DNA of 64,000 bases from 2-01-FULL-41-14 sp046317875 (GTDB lineage Bacteria > Pseudomonadota > Alphaproteobacteria > UBA7879 > UBA5542), in assembly GCA_046317875.1 (NCBI GenBank), contig JBKCVN010000023.1, forward strand, positions 62,001 through 126,000. Direction: 5' to 3'. A program made the translations under genes and the position numbers. This document shows, in pieces, positions 52,673-61,807 of this stretch (position 1 is the first letter of the stretch; each line of letters begins with the position of its first letter). Under the pieces are notes generated by a model that saw only the letters and a program-made list of their open reading frames with translations, was not told where the DNA came from and did not search any database.

Positions 52673-53546
52673 ATTTTTTTATCGCCAACAAAGATTGTTT
52701 TAATTTTTCTCTCAAGTTCAGTAACTTATCATTTATTCTGGCCAACCACGAATACAGAGCAAGCAGCTCCATATCCTGTTTGGTTGGAGATAATCCAAAA
52801 TAAAGGTATAACAGCTCTCGTTGTTGAGGGGGGTCCAATTCAAAGTGAAACGCTATGCTTCCCAGATCATCATAAACATTTCCATGGTCTGCTTCTCCCC
52901 AATCAATGATGAATAATTTTTTGTCCTTTATTAAAATATTGTCAGCCTTAAGGTCGCTATGAACCACAAAAGAAGGTGTGGGCACAAAGATACTATTGAT
53001 TTTTTCTGATAATGGCGTCATCCACTCACTCCGAGAATATGTGGCACATTCTTTTAAACGTTGTAGCGTACGCTCTTTCAAAGAATAAACTTTATTACTC
53101 GAGCCTAATGAGCGGAGAGAATCATGGGCGTGTCTCAGACCATGAGCAAGATTCTTTAACACCCTATGATCTTGCAAATCATGTTTCTTTAAGGGTTCCC
53201 CCTCTATAAACTCTGTAATTAAAAATTCACGATCGTGGTCGTACCAAATAACCTTGGGCCCCAATCCCTTTTCTCCAATCAAACGAGTTGCTTCAAAAAT
53301 AAGGTTTCTTTTGCTCCAGGACCGTTTTTTATTGATGATGCGCAGTACATGTTTTTGGTTAGCAGTTTTGATTACAAAAAGTTGATCAAAGCTTTTTCCT
53401 CCGGTTAAGGGTTCTATTTCTTGAACGTGATTCTTTTCAAAATAATCCTGAAGCACAGGATACAGTTTCCATTCTATCCCTTGGCCTGACAGAGGAAGAA
53501 AGAAGAACAAAAAAATCGATAAAACTATTAAACCTTTTGAAACCAT
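52671..53546 (-). CDS. Aminoglycoside/choline kinase-like protein with a signal peptide
   Basis: 291 residues from ATG 53544-53546; five codons more are possible. MVSKGLIVLSIFLFFFLPLS is a strong signal peptide or anchor. The rest has a phosphotransferase fold: a Lys in FVIKTANQKHVLRIINK, the Brenner box HSDLKADNILI (about 195) and FIIDWGEADHGNVYDDLG. Related kinases act on choline, aminoglycosides or sugars in the cytoplasm, where ATP is available, so export is puzzling. It overlaps addA by 19 bases. All kinase residues look intact, so it is not simply decayed. Confidence 0.75.
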   Translation of the reverse strand: MVSKGLIVLSIFLFFFLPLSGQGIEWKLYPVLQDYFEKNHVQEIEPLTGGKSFDQLFVIKTANQKHVLRIINKKRSWSKRNLIFEATRLIGEKGLGPKVIWYDHDREFLITEFIEGEPLKKHDLQDHRVLKNLAHGLRHAHDSLRSLGSSNKVYSLKERTLQRLKECATYSRSEWMTPLSEKINSIFVPTPSFVVHSDLKADNILIKDKKLFIIDWGEADHGNVYDDLGSIAFHFELDPPQQRELLYLYFGLSPTKQDMELLALYSWLARINDKLLNLREKLKQSLLAIKK

Positions 53547-56500
53547 CCTATATCCGTCCATAACAATACTGGCGTCACTTCATAGGTGGGATAAATATCC
53601 TGCACCATCCTAGCATAAAGGTTCATTTGCCTAACATAGTCCAAAGGAGGAGACTCTTTATAAGAGGTTAAAAACTCACCTGTCTTATAATCCAGAATAT
53701 AAACTTTTTTTTGATCGTCCCATACCGTTAGCGCATCTAAAGTTCCCCGCACACAATTATCCCCTATCCGTCCCTGAATAGGAACCTCAGTTCGGGTGGA
53801 TTGATTGAAAAACACTTTAAAATCGGGATGTGACAATACATTATCTATCGATTTTTTAATGGCCTGGTTTTGATCTTCGGTTAAAGAAAGATTGCTCAAA
53901 TAACGATCAACCAAAAAGGAACGTCGGTGGGGGATAGCATAAATAATCCATTCTAAAATTTTATGGATCAAAACACCTTTGTTTTTTTGATAAACAGATA
54001 AAGTGGTAGAGTCGTTCTTCGAAGGGGTAATCTTGTTCTGCAAAGAACCCTTCCATTTTTCTTTAAGCCATGACGGTGAAGAAAAAAGGTTTTTTCCTTC
54101 TGGTTCAGAATGCCTATCCTTCACGAAGGTAAGATTAGGGTGCCCATACTGCCAGCCCATTTCCCCCTCTCGAATAGAAACAGCAGATCCTATTTTTTTT
54201 AAAGAGCTTTCTACAAGCTGATACCATGAGGGGTAAGAGGTTTCTTTTTTAGTCTGCCATCCAGATATGTACAAGCTATCTTCAGCCCGTGTTAAAGCTA
54301 CATAAAGTAACCTATAGTACTCTTGAAGCTCTTTTTCCTTATTCGAAAATGCACTAAAAACAGGAGTTTTACGCACATCTTTATCCATCCACAACAAGCA
54401 GGGTTGATCGTCACTCCAATACAAAGGGGCCTTAGAAACCGGGATTTGCGTTGTGTCAGGCAAAAAAACTATGGGTGCTTGAAGTCCTTTTGCACCATGC
54501 ACCGTCAGGACGCGTACTTTGTTTTCTTCCGTTTGTTCTAAACTTCTTTTGATTTCAATATTTTGCTGCCGTACCCATTCGACAAAGCATTGCAAGCTTA
54601 CCCCGTAATGCGCCTCATACTCTTCACAAGTCATCAGAAACTCATCTAACACATCCTGTACTTCGGCACCCAAACGAGACAATAACTTTACCCGTCCACC
54701 TTCAACCTCCAGGACCCATTTGAAAAACTTATAAGGGGATTGGGTCCGGCTATTCTCTTGCCAATGCTTTAAACGACCAACAAGATCACTATAGGTTGAT
54801 TGAGATTGGAGATACTCCCATAACGTACTATCCCCTCTTTGTGAGCATACTAAAAAAAGATCTTCTTCAGATATCCCAAAAAACGGGCTTTTTAAAAGAA
54901 TAGCCAAACTCAAATCATTTTCTGGTAGAAGCAGAACATCACATAAACACAATAAATCCTTAACAACCAACTGGTCGTTTAAGACCATTCGATCCAATCC
55001 AGTCACCGGTATTTTTTTAACTTTCAAGGTTCTGATCAGTTCTTGAATAAACGAATCTCGTCGACGTACCAAAATCATAATATCACGGGGTTCCAGCAAT
55101 CGATTTTTTGAAGTTAAAAAGGCACCACGCTCAAACCAATCTTCTAATTGGGTCCCAATCTTTTCAGCCAGAATATATCTGCTTTCTTTTTTTGTATAAA
55201 CAGAGTCCATACTTGCCCAAGTGTCTTCAACAGATTCTTTTTCTTCACCCTCCAGCAGGGGCCAAAGCTCTACGATACCTGCCGCATCTTGACGGGCCCC
55301 ATGATGGCACGACACAGCATCTGCACCCAACAAGGGGGATTGGAACACCTGATCTACAAACTGTAAAACAGCTGGTGTCGAACGATAGGAGGTAGATAGA
55401 CTTATTGTTTTACAAGACGGCAATTTTTGAAAAGCGGTTTTGGCTTTTTGAAAGGCAGTGGGGGATGCACCTTGAAAACTATAAATGGACTGTTTGAGAT
55501 CTCCTACCACAAACAACGTGCGGGATGAATGCGAGGCTGTATCAGCATAAAACTCTTCGATCAGAGTTAAAATAAGATCCCACTGAATTTGGCTGGTGTC
55601 TTGCGCTTCATCGATTAAAATGTGTTTCAATTTATAATCTAATTTTTCTAAAATCCAAGGTTTGATGTGGCTTTTTTTTAGCAGGTTTCGGGCACAAATA
55701 ATCAGATCATCGTAATCTAAAAGAGCACGATGCATTTTAAGCTGCTCATAAATTTTTATAAATTTTTTCGCAATTCCAATTAAAATAGCTGATCGTTCGA
55801 ATGTTTTATTCTTTATCACTTGTTCTTCGTGATCAAAGACATATAGGGCATGCTCCTCTAAACCTGAAGCCACCTGAGGAAAATGATTTTGGAATGCTTT
55901 AGAGATAATTCTTTTTCGTATAGTCCCTTCGGCTGTTAAGAAAAATGATTTATATTCTTGTAGTCGTTCTAGTTTTTCTAGATCTGTGTACCCCTCGAAA
56001 GCAACTAACGATTCACACAATTTGCAATCTGCAGAGGTTATTTTTTGACAGGATAAAATAGATGGGTCCATGGTGAAAAAAGAAAACGAAGGGTTGCTAT
56101 CCGTAAAAACGGATTTTACACCTAAAGTCTTAGAAAGGTTTTCTAGAAATTGCTCGTTTGAAATAGTAGATAACTGTTCTTTGTGATCTAGAAAAAAGTC
56201 ACAAAATTGGAACAACTGATTTTCTGAAAGATGAGAAGAAAGGAATTTTATTTCTTGCTCACTTAATTCATAACAAAACTGCTTGTAACACTGGTCCAAA
56301 ATTTGTTTTTTCTCTATGTCATTCATCACTTTAAAATGGGGTAAAAGGCCTGCTTCCAAAGGGAATATACGCAATAAGGATTGGCAAAAACCATGGATAG
56401 TTTGGATTTTTATGCCTCCCGTTTTATTCAGAACGTCAAGAAATAAAGTTTGGGCTTTTTTTAAAATGTCTGGGGTAACAACCCCTGCCAAAAAATCGTG

Positions 56501-56752
56501 AAGCTCAATCCGTAATAAAGACTGATCCATGCAGGCCCACTCTTGAAGCCGTTCTCTGACCCTGTTCGACATTTCAGCCCCTGCCGCTTTCGTAAAGGTC
56601 AGACATAAAATATCCTCAACCTCTACACCTACCAGCAACAAGCTTAATACCCGATCCGTTAAAACTTTTGTCTTTCCCGATCCAGCCGACGCTTCTACCC
56701 AGCAGGACGTATACGGATCTAATGCTTGTTTTTGGGCAGGCGATAATTTCAT
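53528..56752 (-). CDS. addA: Double-strand break repair helicase-nuclease AddA
   Basis: 1074 residues. UvrD-type motifs: Walker A VEASAGSGKTKVLTDR, HILIDEAQDTSQIQW (motif II), SLSTSYRSTPAVL, VLTVHGAKGLQAPIVFLPD and YVALTRAEDSLYISG. The C-terminal nuclease has IHKILEW and YILDYKTGEFLTS. With AddB it resects double-strand ends to Chi-like sites and loads RecA, and it substitutes for RecBCD in alphaproteobacteria. The ATG directly follows the addB stop. Confidence 0.95.
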   Translation of the reverse strand: MKLSPAQKQALDPYTSCWVEASAGSGKTKVLTDRVLSLLLVGVEVEDILCLTFTKAAGAEMSNRVRERLQEWACMDQSLLRIELHDFLAGVVTPDILKKAQTLFLDVLNKTGGIKIQTIHGFCQSLLRIFPLEAGLLPHFKVMNDIEKKQILDQCYKQFCYELSEQEIKFLSSHLSENQLFQFCDFFLDHKEQLSTISNEQFLENLSKTLGVKSVFTDSNPSFSFFTMDPSILSCQKITSADCKLCESLVAFEGYTDLEKLERLQEYKSFFLTAEGTIRKRIISKAFQNHFPQVASGLEEHALYVFDHEEQVIKNKTFERSAILIGIAKKFIKIYEQLKMHRALLDYDDLIICARNLLKKSHIKPWILEKLDYKLKHILIDEAQDTSQIQWDLILTLIEEFYADTASHSSRTLFVVGDLKQSIYSFQGASPTAFQKAKTAFQKLPSCKTISLSTSYRSTPAVLQFVDQVFQSPLLGADAVSCHHGARQDAAGIVELWPLLEGEEKESVEDTWASMDSVYTKKESRYILAEKIGTQLEDWFERGAFLTSKNRLLEPRDIMILVRRRDSFIQELIRTLKVKKIPVTGLDRMVLNDQLVVKDLLCLCDVLLLPENDLSLAILLKSPFFGISEEDLFLVCSQRGDSTLWEYLQSQSTYSDLVGRLKHWQENSRTQSPYKFFKWVLEVEGGRVKLLSRLGAEVQDVLDEFLMTCEEYEAHYGVSLQCFVEWVRQQNIEIKRSLEQTEENKVRVLTVHGAKGLQAPIVFLPDTTQIPVSKAPLYWSDDQPCLLWMDKDVRKTPVFSAFSNKEKELQEYYRLLYVALTRAEDSLYISGWQTKKETSYPSWYQLVESSLKKIGSAVSIREGEMGWQYGHPNLTFVKDRHSEPEGKNLFSSPSWLKEKWKGSLQNKITPSKNDSTTLSVYQKNKGVLIHKILEWIIYAIPHRRSFLVDRYLSNLSLTEDQNQAIKKSIDNVLSHPDFKVFFNQSTRTEVPIQGRIGDNCVRGTLDALTVWDDQKKVYILDYKTGEFLTSYKESPPLDYVRQMNLYARMVQDIYPTYEVTPVLLWTDIGWFQKV

Positions 56753-59560
56753 TTAATGTCCCCCCGCCATGTGCCATTCTTGGAAACGGCACAAATGATC
56801 ATAGGAATAATCTGATAATTTTCCTTTGGGGTGTGACAAATAAGGGGTCGAGTTATTCAAAAAAGATGTCATTAATTTTTGAAGACGCTGCTCTATGTTC
56901 GAAACAAATAAATTTAAATCATCCTTAAGAATAACTTTTTCTTCAGTCAAAACCCCCCAATACTCTAAAGATGTTAAAGGAGCTATTGGAAGAACTGGAA
57001 ATCCATTCTTATAAAAAATCAAAGCCTCTAATAAAAGTTGGGGGGACTCGCCGCTTTTTACCGATGATCCAGAAGGAACACCACCCGTCTTATAATCAAT
57101 AATCCGCAGTGACTGCTCATTCCAATCAATACGATCAGCCTTTCCAAACAAGGTAAACAGATGATCACCTAGAGGAAAGATTATTTCGCCCCTAATTTCA
57201 GTTACCGTATTAGACCAGGGAGCTTGCAGAGAAATCCACTTTAAGATGTTTAAGAATTTTTCCCACCAAAAACGGTTTTCTTCCCATGACCCAAAATGCA
57301 ACCCAAATAAAAATTTGGCACGGTTCAAAAAGGATGGAGCTTCTGTCTTGTTAAAATTTTGATTCCATTGATGTAAACATTCGTGCACAAAAATTCCAAA
57401 TGAGCGATATTGGTTTTGATTTGAAGAAAAATTAAGCTCAGTTAGTTTTAAAATATGCTTGGCATAAATACTGTAAGGGTCTTTTAAAAGAAGCTCTATC
57501 TCTGTCACAGAAAGACGGTTAGGCCTAAGATTTACGGGGGGGCAGGGGGCCGGAATTCCAAGGGTTATTTTTTTGGCAGGGAGATAAAGACCCCTTGACC
57601 ACTGTTTTAATTCGTTAGTGGAATGAAGTTTTAATCCTTTTCTTTTAAGGCCTAACTCCAAATAAGATAAGAATCGAGACGGAATTGAGGCCACTCCCCC
57701 TATTCGCAGAGATCTAGTTATTAATTTATCACCTGGGCCACACAAACAAGACAAAAAATCATGTGCACTTTGTCCAATTTTTGACTCCAGTGGGGGCAAC
57801 TTCAAATTTTGCCTCATATCGGAAGTAAGAAAGGGATCTTTAGGGGGCTCTAAGGGCCACACACCTTCGTTTAATCCTGCCAGAATTTTAAGATCCGCAT
57901 CTATAAACCGCGCATCAGCAGGGGGTAACAATAAAACTTCTTGGGTGTGTCCGCCTACCAAGGCTTGGTAAGGCTGTTGGAGCAATGTAAAAAAAACATC
58001 TGAGAGATTTTGGGGATGCACTATCTCTAAATCGCCACTTTTATGTAAATCTTCCCATAAAGTTTGAAAGGATTCTGCTTCTTCGGGGCACAAAATAAGA
58101 AATAAACCTTCTGCAGGCTCATCGTGCTCGGCTAACCACCTTAAAAAGATATCTATTTTTTTTAAGTAATATTTTAAAGAATGGGTCCCATCCGTATCCA
58201 TAAGCAATTTTTTAAGCTGATTATAAAAATCGGACACCTGATTCCAGGTATCTAGATCCATTTGGTTTTCTGCACGCTGTACCGCATAATCTAGGGCTTG
58301 TAAAGAATAGGATCCTGTCCATTTTCTTAAAATATATCGTTCAAAAAGATTCCAAGCTTGGGTTTTTTTAGAGAGGGCATGCTTACATAAAGAGGCCAAA
58401 GCCACTACAGGTAAAGGGTTTGATAAACCAAGGGTTACAAGATGTAACAATGATCCTAAATTTGTATCGATTAAAGACTGTGATTGAGGAGACAGGGGAA
58501 TAATATCCCAAACCTCAAGCTCGGTATTGATGCGTTTTAACAAAGCTTGATCAGTGGCAACACATACAATTTTTTTCTTACCTTCTTCTAATGCTTTTCG
58601 TATAGAAATAGCTACTAATCGGGCTTCTTCTGTTTGATCCGATGCCTCCAGATAAGACAGATTTTCACATTGAATCTCTATCCCCTGAAACTCAGATTTT
58701 TGGGGGCAAGAAGTGTCTGTATCGAAATTTTGGGTATCAGTAAGATATTCTACGTGACAAGGATTAATGTCCAGTTTTTCTAAAAGTGCAAAAAGAAAGA
58801 ACTGGGGATGGCGAGAAGAAACAGATTCCTTTTGCTTTATTTTTTCCAATCCTGGCAAAACCACTACACCATTCGGAAGTTTTGATATAGCTTGTATAAG
58901 ATTGGCTGTAGAGGGGATGGTCCCTAATGAACCCGCAATCATAATAGGTTTGTTAGTGCCTTGGGTTTTTAAGAAATGGGCATAGGCATCCAAAATTCTT
59001 TTTTGCCAGATAATACTTTCAACGGCTTGTTCTTCTTCTAAGATACTGTCCCAATGGTTACTCACCAAACTAAGAAACGTATGTATTTTTTCCCAATGCT
59101 CTGCATGCCCACTGACAGGTGCGATTTCTTTCAGTGTTGTTAGATTCACATCATGCGTTCTCATTTCATCCAGAATGGCTGTCAATTTGTCAGCCCATTT
59201 TAAAGCTAAATCAGCACCCATTCCGCGCTCAGAGTATCGAAATTTTTCTATCAGGGTAGCAAGTAATAGTCTGCGTCGAGACGGCCGAATAACGGCGGGC
59301 AAAGGACTTAGCTCTTCCACCAGCTCAGATGACATTAAAATTAGTTCTTCAGGAGTTGTTTCACCTAGGGCCACAATACGGGGAAGAATAAAAGATGTTT
59401 GAGGATTTTTCTGAAAGAGAGTTTCCTCTAAAACTAGGCAGGATCGACGAGTAGGCAAGTAAACAGTCCACTCAGACAGGGCAAAATCAGATGTTCGGCT
59501 TAAAAGGTAGTCAGCAATTGACCCTAAAAAAGGTTGGGAAAAAGAAACAGAATAAATCAT
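56753..59560 (-). CDS. addB: Double-strand break repair protein AddB
   Basis: 935 residues, alphaproteobacterial length. The opening VYLPTRRSCLVLEETLFQ and the later MIAGSLGTIPSTANLIQAIS match AddB; its N-terminal Walker A is degenerate, as in relatives. The C-terminal nuclease has LFTLFGKADRIDWNEQSLR and IIDYKTGGVPSGSS. I do not see the four-Cys iron-sulfur arrangement of Bacillus AddB, which is also absent from alphaproteobacterial forms. AddB recognises regulatory DNA sites and cuts one strand. Confidence 0.93.
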   Translation of the reverse strand: MIYSVSFSQPFLGSIADYLLSRTSDFALSEWTVYLPTRRSCLVLEETLFQKNPQTSFILPRIVALGETTPEELILMSSELVEELSPLPAVIRPSRRRLLLATLIEKFRYSERGMGADLALKWADKLTAILDEMRTHDVNLTTLKEIAPVSGHAEHWEKIHTFLSLVSNHWDSILEEEQAVESIIWQKRILDAYAHFLKTQGTNKPIMIAGSLGTIPSTANLIQAISKLPNGVVVLPGLEKIKQKESVSSRHPQFFLFALLEKLDINPCHVEYLTDTQNFDTDTSCPQKSEFQGIEIQCENLSYLEASDQTEEARLVAISIRKALEEGKKKIVCVATDQALLKRINTELEVWDIIPLSPQSQSLIDTNLGSLLHLVTLGLSNPLPVVALASLCKHALSKKTQAWNLFERYILRKWTGSYSLQALDYAVQRAENQMDLDTWNQVSDFYNQLKKLLMDTDGTHSLKYYLKKIDIFLRWLAEHDEPAEGLFLILCPEEAESFQTLWEDLHKSGDLEIVHPQNLSDVFFTLLQQPYQALVGGHTQEVLLLPPADARFIDADLKILAGLNEGVWPLEPPKDPFLTSDMRQNLKLPPLESKIGQSAHDFLSCLCGPGDKLITRSLRIGGVASIPSRFLSYLELGLKRKGLKLHSTNELKQWSRGLYLPAKKITLGIPAPCPPVNLRPNRLSVTEIELLLKDPYSIYAKHILKLTELNFSSNQNQYRSFGIFVHECLHQWNQNFNKTEAPSFLNRAKFLFGLHFGSWEENRFWWEKFLNILKWISLQAPWSNTVTEIRGEIIFPLGDHLFTLFGKADRIDWNEQSLRIIDYKTGGVPSGSSVKSGESPQLLLEALIFYKNGFPVLPIAPLTSLEYWGVLTEEKVILKDDLNLFVSNIEQRLQKLMTSFLNNSTPYLSHPKGKLSDYSYDHLCRFQEWHMAGGH

Positions 59561-59593
59561 TCCTTAATAACGTTACCTTTGAAAAGGTTAAGA

Positions 59594-60310
59594 TCAGGCC
59601 TCGATAAGCGAGTGTTCTTCAAACCAGGCACGTGTTTCCATTAATGACTCGGGCGTCCCCACATGAAACCATAAACTTTTATGTTCAAAGCCAAACAAAG
59701 TTCCTCTTTCTTCGGCTTTATCATAAAGCTTATTCAAAGAAAAAGCACGGGTCTCTTCGCCTGCAAACAATCGAGGGTGGAGAATCTGTACGCCCCCATA
59801 AACATAGTTTGCTTTTTCATCCGTCCGTCGCTTCAATTTACCAGATGATGTTAGATTGTAATCTCCGCTTCCATCATATCCCCTGGCCGATTTCAGAGGT
59901 ACAACCAAAAGCAGCGCGTCCATTTCATCGGTCCACGCCTCCTGTAACATTCTCAATGTGTTCCCATTCTTGTTGGACCACAATATATCTCCATTAATTA
60001 CAAAAAAAGGTTTTCTGCCTAGATGGGGAAGAGCTTTTAATACGCCCCCGCCTGTCTCGAGACGCTCAACTTCAGGAGAGAAAATTATATCTGGGTGTTT
60101 TCTGTTTTCTAAATGCTCCACAATCATGGATCCATGGTGACATACGTTCACCACTATTTTTTGAACTTTTTCTTTTTCTAGTTGGTCAATAGAATAATCC
60201 ATCATGGGCTTGCCTGCCACCACAATCATGGGCTTAGGACAAGCGTCCGTTAGGGGGCGCATTCTTTCGCCTTTGCCGGCGGCCAAAACCATTGCTGTTT
60301 TAATTTGCAT
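59594..60310 (-). CDS. murU: N-acetylmuramate alpha-1-phosphate uridylyltransferase (MurU-like)
   Basis: 238 residues. The nucleotidyltransferase signature AMVLAAGKGERMRPLTDACP and KPMIVVAGKPMMDY is followed by VNVCHHGSMIVEHL, ETGGGVLKALPHLG and FFVINGDILW (metal-binding Asp). With AmgK it turns recycled MurNAc into UDP-MurNAc, bypassing the fosfomycin-sensitive route. It overlaps amgK by 11 bases, and an AGGAAGG site is inside amgK. A mannose-1-phosphate guanylyltransferase is the main alternative, but the neighbour favours MurU. Confidence 0.88.
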   Translation of the reverse strand: MQIKTAMVLAAGKGERMRPLTDACPKPMIVVAGKPMMDYSIDQLEKEKVQKIVVNVCHHGSMIVEHLENRKHPDIIFSPEVERLETGGGVLKALPHLGRKPFFVINGDILWSNKNGNTLRMLQEAWTDEMDALLLVVPLKSARGYDGSGDYNLTSSGKLKRRTDEKANYVYGGVQILHPRLFAGEETRAFSLNKLYDKAEERGTLFGFEHKSLWFHVGTPESLMETRAWFEEHSLIEA

Positions 60311-61298
60311 TTAAAACCTTCCTTTCAGTGATTGGCATATAAACATGGAACCATTCTTTTAACTCCGTCAAAGAGGGATGATTCAGATCTTGTTCAATCC
60401 ATTTCCATACACGGGGCAAATGGGCTAAATAGCGCGCCTTGTTATATCTTTTATACATACGGGTAAAAATACCCAAAATTTTGGTGCTGCGCTGAACACC
60501 TAAAACATAATAACTTTCTAAAAATTGCTCTTTGTTCAAACCTGGAAATGCATCCATGTACAAATTGATCATTTTGTCTTGTATGTTTTTAGGCACATCG
60601 TATCGAGCATCTTCTAATAAAGAGACCAAATCATAAGCCTTAGAAGCCAAAACTGCGTCTTGAAAGTCCAGTAACCCACACCTTTGGATACCATCCCTTT
60701 TTTTTAAATACATCAAATTATCCACCATAAAATCTCGCAGCACAAGTGTATCCACTTTAATCTGGGGTTTTAAAAGTCGGATCCAGATCGAATCCCATTT
60801 TTCCACAGCTTCTGAAGGAAGGGGAATAGAATAAGCGCTGGGATAATACCATTCCAGGCATAAATTGATTTCTTTCAAATATAGTTCTAATGAATAGGAT
60901 GGAAAAGAAAATCCTGGTTTTTGGGGATCGAATTTCTTGTGAATATCGATTAAAACCTGAGTAGCCAACGTATATAACTCTTCACTTGAAGCTGCCCTAG
61001 AAGTCAAAGACCGGGAATAAGACGTATCTCCAAAATCTTCTATCAAGGCCAGCCCTTGATCTAAATCATAAGCTATGACTTCAGGAACCGAAAGACCCAG
61101 ATCAGAAAGAAGTGACCCTATCTTGATAAAATCCTCTAATTTTTCTGCAGGGGGGGGGGCATCCATCAGTAATATAAATCCGGTCACTTCTGACCCCAGT
61201 CGATAATATTTACGTTCAGAACAGTCTCCGGCCAGAAAGACACAAGGCTTGTCGGCCCAACCATATTGTTTTAAAAACTGTTTATATCTCTCTGACAT
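60300..61298 (-). CDS. amgK: Anomeric N-acetylmuramate/N-acetylglucosamine kinase (AmgK-like)
   Basis: 332 residues from ATG 61296-61298; a TTG nine codons earlier at 61325 is possible but lies deeper in tsaE. Features: FLAGDCSERKYYRLG (nucleotide loop), FILLMDAPPPAEKLEDF, ALIEDFGDTSY, VLRDFMVDNLMYL (Brenner-like, HxD replaced by RDF) and CGLLDFQDAVLASKAYDLVS. It phosphorylates MurNAc at C1 for cell wall recycling. The APPP codons contain a run of ten C (ten G at 61150-61159), the longest such run in the window. Confidence 0.88.
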   Translation of the reverse strand: MSERYKQFLKQYGWADKPCVFLAGDCSERKYYRLGSEVTGFILLMDAPPPAEKLEDFIKIGSLLSDLGLSVPEVIAYDLDQGLALIEDFGDTSYSRSLTSRAASSEELYTLATQVLIDIHKKFDPQKPGFSFPSYSLELYLKEINLCLEWYYPSAYSIPLPSEAVEKWDSIWIRLLKPQIKVDTLVLRDFMVDNLMYLKKRDGIQRCGLLDFQDAVLASKAYDLVSLLEDARYDVPKNIQDKMINLYMDAFPGLNKEQFLESYYVLGVQRSTKILGIFTRMYKRYNKARYLAHLPRVWKWIEQDLNHPSLTELKEWFHVYMPITERKVLNAN

Positions 61299-61749
61299 GA
61301 TGTATTCTTTCTTTCCAGTCTCCAACTACAGTCATTGTAAGTGTCTTTTTTCCCCCGTCACCCTCAAATGATAGAGAAATATATTTTTTGGGGGCATAAT
61401 TTCCTAGTCTTTCGGGCCACTCTATTAAAGACACTCCGCCATAAAAAGAGTCTTCTAACCCTATTTCCTCTAACTCTCTAGACGATTCTAAACGATAAAG
61501 ATCAAAATGCCATATGTCAAAATTTAGCCCCTCATAAGTTTGCACTATATTAAAAGTTGGACTGGGGACCTGTTCTGATTCGCCAATTAAAGAACGTATG
61601 AAAAACCTAGAAAAAGTTGTTTTTCCAGTCCCAAGATCGCCTTTTAAAAGAAAAATATCCCCTTTTTGTGCGATTTTAGCTAGGGACTCAGCTAATAATT
61701 TGGTATGGTTCTCTGTTATAAGAGGGTATGTTTTACAAAATCCCGACAT
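61282..61749 (-). CDS. tsaE: tRNA threonylcarbamoyladenosine biosynthesis ATPase TsaE
   Basis: 155 residues. Walker A LLKGDLGTGKTTFSRFFI, SPTFNIVQTYEGL, WHFDLYRLESSRELEEIGLE and LIEWPERLGNY are all family signatures. TsaE drives turnover of the TsaBDE complex that makes t6A37 in tRNA. It is the first gene of the 27-kb leftward block; the partner tsaD starts at the left edge of this window. Its 3' end overlaps the amgK start by 17 bases. Confidence 0.96.
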   Translation of the reverse strand: MSGFCKTYPLITENHTKLLAESLAKIAQKGDIFLLKGDLGTGKTTFSRFFIRSLIGESEQVPSPTFNIVQTYEGLNFDIWHFDLYRLESSRELEEIGLEDSFYGGVSLIEWPERLGNYAPKKYISLSFEGDGGKKTLTMTVVGDWKERIHHVREI

Positions 61750-61807
61750 ACATGCACATTATTGTTATTAATTTAATACTTATATCATTTTATTTTGGAC
61801 AAGGAAA

